NCBI GenBank assembly: GCA_965237485.1 | Contig: CBDEFQ010000009.1 | Coordinates: 248,001 to 312,000, forward strand | DNA: 64,000 bases | Direction: 5' to 3' | Source: JAAELZ01 sp965237485 | GTDB lineage: Bacteria > Pseudomonadota > Gammaproteobacteria > Arenicellales > Poriferihabitantaceae | In this document: positions 54,779 to 62,999 of the stretch, piece by piece | Position numbering within the stretch: position 1 is the stretch's first letter | Layout: each line of letters starts with the position of its first letter | The notes under the pieces: generated by a model | Seen by the model: only the letters and a program-made list of their open reading frames with translations | Databases searched by the model: none | What the model was told of the DNA's origin: nothing | Program-made: the position numbers and the translations under genes

Positions 54779-57700
54779 ATGGCATTCGAAAAAGTAACTG
54801 GCCGCTATAACGGCCCAGCATTAGAAACCGAGATTCAACAATTTTGGGAGGACAACGATATCTTCCAAAAATCTATTGATCAAAGCGAGGGCAAGCCACG
54901 TTTTTCGTTTAACGATGGCCCGCCTACAGCAAATGGTAAGCCCGGTATTCACCATGTTTTGGCGCGCACCTTTAAAGATATATTCCCACGTTATAAAACT
55001 ATGCAAGGCTTTTACGCACCGCGTAAAGCAGGCTGGGATACTCACGGTTTGCCGGTTGAGCATGAAATTGAAAAACAGTTAGGCATATTCGATAAGAAAG
55101 AGATCGAAAAGCAAGTGGGCGTTGCTGAATTTAATCGCCGCTGCCGCGAGTCGGTGATGACTTATATCAGCGATTGGGAGAAGATGACTTCGCGCATGGG
55201 GTTTTGGGTGAATATGCAAGATGCTTATTACACCTTAGATAATAATTACATCGAAAGTGTTTGGTGGCTATTGAAGCAAATCTGGGATAAAGGCTTGATT
55301 TATTCGGGCTATAAAGTAGTGCCTTACGACCCGCGTATTGGTGCCACCTTGTCTTCGCACGAAGTGGCGCAGGGCTACAAAGAAGTAGAAGACCCATCGG
55401 TAACAGTCCGTTTCAAATTGAGAAACGAATCTAACACTTCTTTTTTGGTTTGGACCACAACGCCTTGGACTTTACCTTCAAATATGCTACTCGCAGTAGG
55501 TGAAGAAATTGATTATGCGTATGTTGAGCAAGATGGTGAAACGCTCATTGTGGCACAAGCTCTGCTGGGTTCGGTATTTGGCGAAGAGCCATCCAAGGTT
55601 ACCAAAACGGTTAAGGGCAGCGAGCTGCTAAATACAGAATATGAACGACTACTAGATTATTTACCGCTAGAACAAGAGGGCTGCTTTAAGGTTGCTGCAG
55701 GTGATTTTGTAAGTACAGAAGATGGAACGGGCATTGTGCATATTGCGCCGGCGTATGGTGTGGATGATCTAGAGTTAGGTAAAAAGCACGGCGCTCCCAT
55801 CCTGCACTGTGTTGGGCTAGATGGCTATATGAAGGCTGAAATCATACCCGCTGCAGGTAAGTTTTTTAAAGATGCAGACCCCATTTTGATTGATGTATTA
55901 AAACAACGTGGCTTGTTATTCAAATCCGAAAAGATTACCCATAATTATCCGTTCGGATGGCGTACGGGTGACCCCCTTATCTATTATGCCAAGCACGCTT
56001 GGTATATTCGCACCACGCAAATTAAAGACCGCATGGTGGAACTCAACGAGCAAGTTTCTTGGACTCCCGAAACCATAAAACACGGACGATTCGGCAACTG
56101 GCTTGAAAATAATATTGACTGGGCATTGTCTCGCGAACGTTTTTGGGGCACACCCTTGCCTGTATGGACCAACGATGATGGCGACTCGATCTGTATAGGT
56201 TCGATCGCAGAGCTTGAGGCTTTAACGGGGTTAAGCCATAAAGAAACCGATTTACATCGCCCTGCGGTGGATGACATCACCTTTGCAAAAGACGGTAAAA
56301 CCTATACCCGCGTACCAGAAGTAATCGACTGTTGGTTTGATTCCGGCGCTATGCCCTATGCCCAATGGCATTACCCATTTCAGAATAGAGAAATTTTCGA
56401 CGCCCACTTTCCGGCAGATTATATCTGTGAAGCAATTGATCAAACACGTGGTTGGTTCTACACACTACACGCCGTTGCAGCGCTCGTGTCCGATGATTTG
56501 TCATACAAAAACTGTATTTGTTTAAGTCACATAGTCGATGACAAGGGCAAGAAGATGTCGAAATCATTGGGTAATATCATCAGCCCATATGATGTGTTCG
56601 ATACGGTCGGTGCTGATGCACTGCGTTGGTATTTTTTAGCGCGTATTTCACCTGAGTCACAAAAGCGCATGAGTGTTGATATTGTGCGTGAGGTGGCGGC
56701 GTCCTTCGTTAACACCCTATGGAACACCTATGCATTTTTTGTGATGTACGCTGAGCTTGATAATGTCGATTTGACCCAAGCAGTAGCACCTGAAAAGCGA
56801 CCAGAAATTGACCGTTGGATTTTGGCTTTGGCGCACCAAACAGTTCAAACCGTGACCGAGGCTTTAGATTCTTACCAACCTAAGAAGGCCGGGGAGGCCA
56901 TCGAGTCATTGGTGGATCAGCTGAGCAATTGGTATGTGCGGCGTAACCGCAGACGCTATTGGAAAGGTGAATCTGGAGACGACAAGCAAGCAGCTTACCT
57001 CACCCTATACGATGTATTGGATTTGGTGCAGCGATTAATCGCCCCGTTTATGCCATTTTTGAGCGACAAACTATACCAAAACCTGGTTGGTAATGTGTTC
57101 GCTGATCGCCCCATCAGTGTGCACTTAACCAGCTGGCCTAAAGTCAACCAAGCCTTGTTAAATGATCAGCTCGTAGCCGAAATGAACGTGACTCAGCGCG
57201 TGGTGGGCCTTGGCCGCTCTACCAGAGAAAAGAGCCAAGTACGGGTGCGACAACCGTTATCGCGTATTCTGGTTAGGGTACCGAATCAGCGAGCACAAGA
57301 TGCAGTAAATAAGCACATCAACCAGGTTTTAGAAGAACTAAATGTCAAAGAGGTTGATTTTATAGCCCAAGACGCGGATATCGTGCGTTATGACGTCAAG
57401 CCAAAATTACCCGAAATGGGTAAAGTGCACGGTAAGTTAGTGCCCGCAATTAAAGCCGCGCTTGCAGTGTCAGATGGCGCAAAAATAGCTGGCTGGGTGG
57501 CCAAAGGTGAAAGCTTTACGCTTGCAGTTGAAGGTATTGATATTGAGTTTGCGCCGCAAGATGTTGTGATTCAAACGGCATCGGCAGAGGGCTATGCCTC
57601 TGCTGAAGAGGGGGATTACTTAGTTGCGCTAGAAACTCATATCACTCCAGAGCTAGCCATTGAGGGGATAGCTCGGGAGCTAGTACGCAGTGTACAGGAT

Positions 57701-57919
57701 GCGCGAAAAAATGCTGATTTAGAGATTTCTGACCGAATCGAGTTAAGCATTGAAGGTTCACCGATGGTGGAAGAGGCTATCGGCGAATATAAAGACTACA
57801 TTATGACCGAAACCTTAGCCGTTAGCTGGCTTCAACTTGTTGACTTTGGGGAAGATTGCTATAGGTGCGAAGGCGCTGCAGACGGGCAAAGTTGGTCGTT
57901 AGCGCTTAAAGTAAGCTAA
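54779..57919 (+). CDS. ileS: Isoleucyl-tRNA synthetase, type 2 (GXHH variant)
   Basis: A 1046-residue class I synthetase of the IleS2 (eukaryote-like) type. It shows editing-domain motifs (TTTPWTLPSN, DDLELGKKHG), KGKKMSKSLGN and the DALRWYFLARISPESQ anticodon-domain junction, with a long C-terminal region lacking the Zn-finger of common bacterial IleS1. The HIGH site reads GIHH at residues 56-59, a swap of the first and third residues. IleS2 tolerates mupirocin, and the swapped motif has been reported to give very high resistance (family knowledge). The upstream T-box suggests that gene and leader arrived together. It is 6 bp from elaA. Confidence 0.95.
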   Translation: MAFEKVTGRYNGPALETEIQQFWEDNDIFQKSIDQSEGKPRFSFNDGPPTANGKPGIHHVLARTFKDIFPRYKTMQGFYAPRKAGWDTHGLPVEHEIEKQLGIFDKKEIEKQVGVAEFNRRCRESVMTYISDWEKMTSRMGFWVNMQDAYYTLDNNYIESVWWLLKQIWDKGLIYSGYKVVPYDPRIGATLSSHEVAQGYKEVEDPSVTVRFKLRNESNTSFLVWTTTPWTLPSNMLLAVGEEIDYAYVEQDGETLIVAQALLGSVFGEEPSKVTKTVKGSELLNTEYERLLDYLPLEQEGCFKVAAGDFVSTEDGTGIVHIAPAYGVDDLELGKKHGAPILHCVGLDGYMKAEIIPAAGKFFKDADPILIDVLKQRGLLFKSEKITHNYPFGWRTGDPLIYYAKHAWYIRTTQIKDRMVELNEQVSWTPETIKHGRFGNWLENNIDWALSRERFWGTPLPVWTNDDGDSICIGSIAELEALTGLSHKETDLHRPAVDDITFAKDGKTYTRVPEVIDCWFDSGAMPYAQWHYPFQNREIFDAHFPADYICEAIDQTRGWFYTLHAVAALVSDDLSYKNCICLSHIVDDKGKKMSKSLGNIISPYDVFDTVGADALRWYFLARISPESQKRMSVDIVREVAASFVNTLWNTYAFFVMYAELDNVDLTQAVAPEKRPEIDRWILALAHQTVQTVTEALDSYQPKKAGEAIESLVDQLSNWYVRRNRRRYWKGESGDDKQAAYLTLYDVLDLVQRLIAPFMPFLSDKLYQNLVGNVFADRPISVHLTSWPKVNQALLNDQLVAEMNVTQRVVGLGRSTREKSQVRVRQPLSRILVRVPNQRAQDAVNKHINQVLEELNVKEVDFIAQDADIVRYDVKPKLPEMGKVHGKLVPAIKAALAVSDGAKIAGWVAKGESFTLAVEGIDIEFAPQDVVIQTASAEGYASAEEGDYLVALETHITPELAIEGIARELVRSVQDARKNADLEISDRIELSIEGSPMVEEAIGEYKDYIMTETLAVSWLQLVDFGEDCYRCEGAADGQSWSLALKVS

Positions 57920-58190
57920 TAAGCTATGCTTACCTGGCAATGGAAACGGTTTGAACAGCTGTCAGTCGAGCAAATCTACGACATTCTGCGCGTTCGTCAA
58001 GAGGTCTTTATACTTGAGCAATCCTGTCTGTATAAGGATATAGATAACCGCGATAATTTGGTTTGGTACTTAATGGGCTATGATTATTCTGACCCAGATC
58101 ACCCCGCACTGTGCGCTTACTTACGCGTATTTGGGCCGGGAATAAAGTTTAAAGAAATATCACTAGGAAGGGTGCTTACTATTGAAACTG

Positions 58191-59585
58191 GAGTTATGCC
58201 CGAATCTGGTGTATGAGGCATTTTCTTCAAGCGGCCTCGGTTTGATCTGAGTAGTCATTAGTTTGCTCTATTCCATCTTTAAATGGAACCCCTTGAATCA
58301 CTTTTGCTAGATAGGCGAACCCGCGTATTCGGTTCCACTTTTTCTCTGCGCACTGACCCAGCTTGAACATCATACTTAACATGCCATCACGGCTAAGACA
58401 TCCCTTGCATCGTTTGGTACGGTGTCGGATAGTCGCGAATGTTGATTCAATTGGATTCGTAGTACCTATGCTCATCCAGTGCTTGGCAGGGAACGAGTAG
58501 AACGTCATTAACTCTTCGCGATCTTTTTCCAAGCACTGCGTGGCTTTTGGATACTTGTCTTGACAGGTTTTAATGAATAATTGATAGGTGCTTTGCGCCG
58601 CTTCTTTGGTTTCTTCCTGCCAAATGTTATGCAGAGCTGCTTTTGCTTTGGGCTGCACCGATTTAGGCAGCTTGTTCAGCACGTTGGCCGTTTTATGCAC
58701 CCAACACCGTTGATGTTTAGTGCCAGGATAGACTTCTTCCAGGGCATTCCAAAAGCCTAAAGCACCATCACCGATGCCCAGCTCTGGTTGATTCAGGCCT
58801 CGCTCCTTGAGTGCCAACAACACCTCTCGCCAACTCTGCGTAGACTCTCGCTCACCGTCTTCAATCGCCAGTAATTTCTTGTGACCGCCGCTCATTCACT
58901 CCGATGACAACTAAGGCACAGAGTCGGCCCTCATCGCCGCGCAGGCCGCTGTGTATCCCGTCCGCCCATAGATAAACCCATCGATCTCGATCTAAACCTT
59001 CTCTATTCCAATCCTTGTACTCCTGAGACCACGTTGCTTTGAGCTTACTCACTGTGCTTGATGATAACCCAGTCGCTGATTGACCCACTAGCACGCTCAG
59101 TGCATCCCCCATTTCTCCAGTGCTGACACCCTTGAGATACAGCCAAGGCAAGGCCGCTTCTAGTGTTCTCGTTTTACGCACATACGGCGGCACTAAAGCA
59201 GATCGAAAGGTGATCGGTACTCCAGTGCGGGAGCGCACCTTGGGGATACGTACTTTGACTGGGCCGATCCCGGTTTGCAGTTCACGTTCTGGCAAATAGC
59301 CGTTACGAACGACACCAGCGTGTCCTGAATCTGAGACTTTGTCACAATTGCGATACAGCAGTTCAGATAACTCACTCTCGATCGCGGTTTGAATGAGTTG
59401 CCTGGCGCCATTGCGAATTAATTCTTGCAGCGGATCGATGCTTTGCTCTGGCTTTTCAAAGGAAATAATTTTATTCTGTTTCATAGTGGCGTATGTCTGT
59501 GGAAGTTTAAGTTGTTGTAAACTCAACTCATCCCGATACGCCGCTTTTAGTCAACTACTCCATACACCACTTTCAGGCATAACTC
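58191..59585 (-). mobile_element. IS256-family element (copy 2) with 8-bp target duplication
   Basis: The 1395-bp element has imperfect inverted ends (GAGTTATGCCCGAATCTGG on the left, GAGTTATGCCTGAAAGTGG read inward on the right). It is flanked by the exact duplication TGAAACTG at 58183-58190 and 59586-59593. The duplication shows a clean, probably recent insertion into elaA. It differs in sequence from the IS256 copy at 8078-9457. Confidence 0.97.
58227..59526 (-). pseudogene. IS256-family transposase, frameshifted
   Basis: Two overlapping pieces of one mutator-type transposase. The first (59526-58861) has LQELIRNGARQLIQTAIESELSELL and the Asp of LWADGIHSGLR. The second (58895-58227) has the Asp of LGIGDGALGFW and the Glu of NPIESTFATIRHRTKR. 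The join falls near 58880, where VIGVNERG should continue into HKKLLAIEDGERES; one base is extra or missing. The element is probably immobile unless helped in trans or by frameshifting. Confidence 0.85.
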
Positions 59586-59808
59586 TGAAACTGCAAGAGG
59601 ATCGGGGCTCGGAAAAAGCTTAATTGAAAAAGCATTAGCATATATCGATTTAGAATATCCAGCTGAGCCGATCAAAATTTCTGCGCAACTATATTTAAAG
59701 TCCTTTTATTTGGGCTTTGGATTTGAATCTATTTCACAACCCTACGATGAAGATGGGATAACACATATTGATATGCTCAAGCGTTAACCGCTTATCTTTA
59801 AGGTGGGG

Positions 59809-60036
59809 TCAACTCAGCAGTAAATACAGTATCGGGGCGATGTTAGGTTTTGGGTATAGTGTCTTAAAAGACACCAAAATACTTTCGGCAATTAATTCGT
59901 CACCGCAATAGCTGATGTGTAAGTGATCACCATAATTTGCGTTGCAGCTGGTGCTCGTATTCCAAAACAGCAATAAATAGGTATAAGTGTCATTGAGCAA
60001 TACGTTTAGTGTACTGGTCTCGGTGACAATTTGCAC
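59809..60036 (-). CDS. Uncharacterised reading frame after elaA
   Basis: 75 codons with no recognised domain. It lies between elaA and the transposase remnant and overlaps the latter's frame. Codon use looks plausible for a gene but it may be a fragment. Confidence 0.2.
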   Translation of the reverse strand: MQIVTETSTLNVLLNDTYTYLLLFWNTSTSCNANYGDHLHISYCGDELIAESILVSFKTLYPKPNIAPILYLLLS

Positions 60037-60039
60037 ATG

Positions 60040-60437
60040 TTAGTCTTGTCCAACATGAAATCATAGCGATTGCGTTTACCGTCGATTGCTAGATCGATTT
60101 CATCAGTGCCTTGTAGAAACAAGCGTGCCTTATCAAGGGTATCTATATGGTGGTCATTCATAATCCTAGATAAATCAGTTAAACGCGGAAAAGACATGTA
60201 AGCAATTGAAGTGCATAGTGAAATCAAAAAAGTCGCGGTCACCTTATTGGTGATAAGGTTTTTTTTGATTTTGCTAGGTGCATCAAGAGCTTGCATGGAC
60301 TTTCGTGTTTTAACTGATTTATCTAGGATAATGGTATTCATTCACCATCATGAACAGAAATTAGATCAGTTCGGTATCATTTCCGATTAGAATCAGTCCC
60401 TTCGCTCAGTATCATTTCATGTTGGACAAGACTGATA
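60040..60437 (-). pseudogene. 5' remnant of rve-type transposase with MITE
   Basis: A short start of a transposase (MNDHHIDTLDKARLFLQGTDEIDLAIDGKRNRYDFM) resembling the N-terminus expected for the rve transposase at the window end. It is preceded by MITE copy B and by end-like repeats (AAATGATACTGAG, GAAATGATACCGAACTG) that resemble sequence after the 63000 transposase. A 20-bp sequence (AGTCTTGTCCAACATGAAAT) occurs in opposite orientation at about 60043 and 60416, marking an inverted repeat around the remnant. Confidence 0.45.
60163..60329. repeat. MITE copy B (167 bp)
   Basis: The same length and near-identical sequence to the copy at 37127-37293 (I noticed one difference, GTGAAATC for GTGAGATC), with the same 21-bp inverted ends. 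Here it lies just before a transposase start and again leaves an open frame through it. A clean AATA duplication is not visible at this copy. Confidence 0.9.
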
Positions 60438-60441
60438 GGCC

Positions 60442-60663
60442 TTGGTCGGTTACACTGCAAAAGTGTCACCTTTGTTAACCCAAAGTTGTGATTTGCGGAT
60501 AGGCCTTGGTCGGTTATACTTAAGACGCGAAAACATACTTCTCAAAAATCAACTACATAAGGCCGAAGAGCGCGAAGCAAATGCACTGGCTTTAATAGAT
60601 AAAATCATTACGCCCAAAAAACCTTCATGGCGCTATTTACTACCCTGGAACAAAAATGCTTAA
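60442..60663 (+). CDS. Possible small coiled-coil protein fragment
   Basis: A 73-codon frame whose last 45 residues look coding (NILLKNQLHKAEEREANALALIDKIITPKKPSWRYLLPWNKNA): a charged helix and a Trp/Arg-rich tail. The first part crosses two copies of a direct repeat (GATAGGCCTTGGTCGGTTA at 60437 and 60501). Probably the 3' end of a gene truncated by rearrangement; the family is not recognised. Confidence 0.3.
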   Translation: MVGYTAKVSPLLTQSCDLRIGLGRLYLRRENILLKNQLHKAEEREANALALIDKIITPKKPSWRYLLPWNKNA

Positions 60664-61072
60664 AGTTAAAAAAACATCTTTCGTAAAACTAATACTAATA
60701 TCCGTATTAAATGCTTTTACAGTAAACACGCTCGCTGCTTCAGTCAGCGAGGTCGAGGAATACCAAAAATATTGTGACGACGGTAAAATGTTCGGTTGCG
60801 TTTTGTCAGGGATTGCATACACATACAGTGATGAAGGCGCAGGTGTCAAACAGGACTACAAAAAAGCCAACGACTTATACCAAACCGCTTGTGACGGCGG
60901 GGACATGGGCGGGTGCGGTTGGTTAGGGTCTTTGGGGGTTTTATACAAAGAGGGTTGGGGCGTGAAGCAAGACAAAAGCAAAGCAAAGCATCTATATGGC
61001 CTAGCATGTGACGGAGGTGAGCAGAGTGGGTGTGATGCTTATCGAAAATTGAACGAGCAGGGCGTTCAATAA
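60656..61072 (+). CDS. Secreted Sel1-like repeat protein
   Basis: A 138-residue protein with a signal peptide (residues 1-28, VKLILISVLNAFTVNTLAA) and Cys-containing Sel1-type repeats (FGCVLSGIAYTYSDEGAGVKQDYKKANDLYQTACDGGDMGGC, then GSLGVLYKEGWGVKQDKSKAKHLYGLACDGGEQSGC). The regularly spaced cysteines resemble HcpA-type proteins with disulphide-linked helix pairs. Such proteins act in protein-protein contact in the periplasm. It overlaps the previous frame by 8 bp. The partner is unknown. Confidence 0.8.
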   Translation: MLKVKKTSFVKLILISVLNAFTVNTLAASVSEVEEYQKYCDDGKMFGCVLSGIAYTYSDEGAGVKQDYKKANDLYQTACDGGDMGGCGWLGSLGVLYKEGWGVKQDKSKAKHLYGLACDGGEQSGCDAYRKLNEQGVQ

Positions 61073-61240
61073 TGCGCTTTATTCAAAAATTAGGGAATTA
61101 TATACTTCAGTATGCAAAGGGCCTTTTAGTGAATATTGTCAATATTGCATAATTTCAAACCAAGACACACCGTTTATTTGTCTGTACATGTAGTTAATAA
61201 CATGGTATTGCAGTATGCAAATATAGAGGATAAGGCAAAA

Positions 61241-62167
61241 ATGAAAAAATCAGCAAAGACAATTAGTCTAGTCGAATTGATCACAAGATTTTCATCAGAT
61301 GCAAAATCAGCAAAATGGATGGAATACACATTGTGGGGTGAAAAGCCTGTTTGCCCGAAATGCCAAGGCACGGATAAGATCAAAGAATACAAGCCAAGGT
61401 TACACAACTATTATTGTAATCCTTGCCGTAAGGTATTTAATGTCAAGACAGATACCGTAATGCACGGATCGCCTTTGTCTTTGCAGTGTTGGGCGGTTGC
61501 TATGTATTGCATGTTAACGGCCCGCAAAGGTGTCTCATCCTCGCAGCTTTCCAAAGAGCTGGGCATTACCCAGAAATCAGCGTGGTTCATGCTACAGAGA
61601 ATTCGAGAGGCTTGTTCTGGCGATAGCGGCAAACTGCTGGGTATCGTGGAAATTGACGAAACCTATTTGGGCGGCAAGGAGAAGAACAAGCACGAACACA
61701 AGAAGTTAAAAGCTGGACGTGGAGTGGTAGGCAAGCAAGCGGTTATTGGTGCCAAAGAGCGCGGCGGCAACGTTCAAGCCAAGGTAATAACCAAAACAGA
61801 TGGCGCAACACTGAAAGGCTTTATTAAAAGCACGGTTAAGGCCGGCTCTACGGTCTACACGGATGAACACAAGGGTTACAACGAGCTAGGAGCCGCCTAC
61901 CAGCACGGCACGGTCAAGCACAGTGCCAAGGAGTACGTGAACGGCATGGCGCATACAAACGGCATTGAGAGCGTCTGGGCGGTCCTGAAACGTGGCTACA
62001 ACGGCATTTACCACAACTGGAGTGCTAAGCACTGCCAGCGATATGTCGATGAGTTCACGTTTCGACTGAACGAGGGTAATTGTAGTGTAGATACGCTGGA
62101 TAGAATGTCAGCACTATGTAAAGGAATGAGCGGGAAGCGACTGACATTCAAGGAGTTGGTGGCATGA
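61241..62167 (+). CDS. IS1595-family transposase
   Basis: A 308-residue transposase from ATG 61241 (an AGGATAAGGC site precedes it; the frame opens earlier at 61136). The N-terminal zinc ribbon (CPKCQGTDKIKEYKPRLHNYYCNPCRKVF) and the DDE core of IS1595 (GIVEIDETYLGGKEKN, STVYTDEHKGYNELG, HTNGIESVWAVLKRGYNGIYHNWS) are complete. The stop overlaps the ATG of a DNA methyltransferase gene (ATGA), so the methylase is probably a passenger translated together with it. No clear ends were found. Confidence 0.88.
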   Translation: MKKSAKTISLVELITRFSSDAKSAKWMEYTLWGEKPVCPKCQGTDKIKEYKPRLHNYYCNPCRKVFNVKTDTVMHGSPLSLQCWAVAMYCMLTARKGVSSSQLSKELGITQKSAWFMLQRIREACSGDSGKLLGIVEIDETYLGGKEKNKHEHKKLKAGRGVVGKQAVIGAKERGGNVQAKVITKTDGATLKGFIKSTVKAGSTVYTDEHKGYNELGAAYQHGTVKHSAKEYVNGMAHTNGIESVWAVLKRGYNGIYHNWSAKHCQRYVDEFTFRLNEGNCSVDTLDRMSALCKGMSGKRLTFKELVA

Positions 62168-62960
62168 GCGCGGTTCTTGAAAGAGTCCACACATCAACAG
62201 TCTTTCGTGGAGACTGTTTGAAGGTAATCTCGAAAAAGATACCCGATGAGTCAGTCGATTTAATAGTTACTTCACCTCCTTATGCTGACCAAAGAAAAGA
62301 CAACTACGGAGGGGTAAGTGCTGACAAATATGTAGAATGGTTTTTACCCCGTGCTGAACAGTTGCATAATTGCTTAAGGCCGACAGGTTCTTTTATTCTA
62401 AATATATAAGGAAAGAGCGATTAACGGGGAAAGGCACACTTATGTTCTTGAGCTAATACAAGGAATGCGCAGTCAGGGCTGGCTCTGGGTAGAAGAATAT
62501 TGCTGGCATAAGAAGAATTCATACCCGGGCAAGTGGCCTAATCGGTTCAGGGACTCATGGGAGCGTTTATTGCATTTCACCAAAAACAAAAACTTTAAAA
62601 TGAACCAGGATTCTGTGCGTGTACCTATGGGTGATTGGAAAAAAGCACGGCTGAAAAACTTGTCTGATACAGACAAAACTCGTGATGAGAGTGCCCATGG
62701 TAACGGATTTGGTAAGCGTGTTGCGAACTGGGAAGGGCGCGATATGGCATACCCAACGAACGTTTTGCACATGGCTACTCAATGTAACAATTCAGGGCAC
62801 CCAGCGACTTTCCCTGAGCAACTACCCAACTGGTTTATCCGGCTATTTACAGATCACGGCGACGTGGTTCTTGACCCATTCGCTGGGTCTGGAACTACGC
62901 TAGCCGCAGCACATAAATTACACCGAGCATCATATAGGCATTGACGTATCTAGTGAGTAA
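62164..62960 (+). pseudogene. DNA methyltransferase, two frameshifts
   Basis: An N4/N6-type DNA methyltransferase. The 5' piece has motif IV (DLIVTSPPYADQRKDNYGG) and ends at 62409. One extra T near 62407 shifts the frame; the restored protein would read ILNIKERAINGERHTYVLELIQGMRSQGW. The second piece (62465-62944) has FRDSWERLLHFTK and motif I (VVLDPFAGSGTTLAAA). A further one-base shift near 62930 would restore HIGIDVSSE, ending at TAA 62960. The order (IV before I) is the beta-type. It is inactive in its present form. Confidence 0.8.
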
Positions 62961-62999
62961 GTCTATTCCAATACAGGAATGATACCGAGAAGTTGATTG

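Larger units (their letters stand above)
57926..59786 (+). pseudogene. elaA: ElaA-like GNAT acetyltransferase split by IS256
   Basis: The 5' part (57926-58190) encodes LTWQWKRFEQLSVEQIYDILRVRQEVFILEQ through EISLGRVLTIET. The 3' part (59594-59786) encodes ARGSGLGKSLIEKALAYIDLEYP, then LKSFYLGFGFESISQPYDEDGITHIDML. Removing the IS and one copy of the 8-bp repeat joins them in frame (LTIETARGSGLGKSL), with the acetyl-CoA loop RGxGxGK restored. The gene was therefore intact until a single insertion. The substrate of ElaA-type enzymes is not established. Confidence 0.93.

Noticed and set aside
60437..60520. CRISPR-like repeat (GATAGGCCTTGGTCGGTTA twice)
   Set aside because: Only two copies and no cas genes; a simple direct repeat is more likely.
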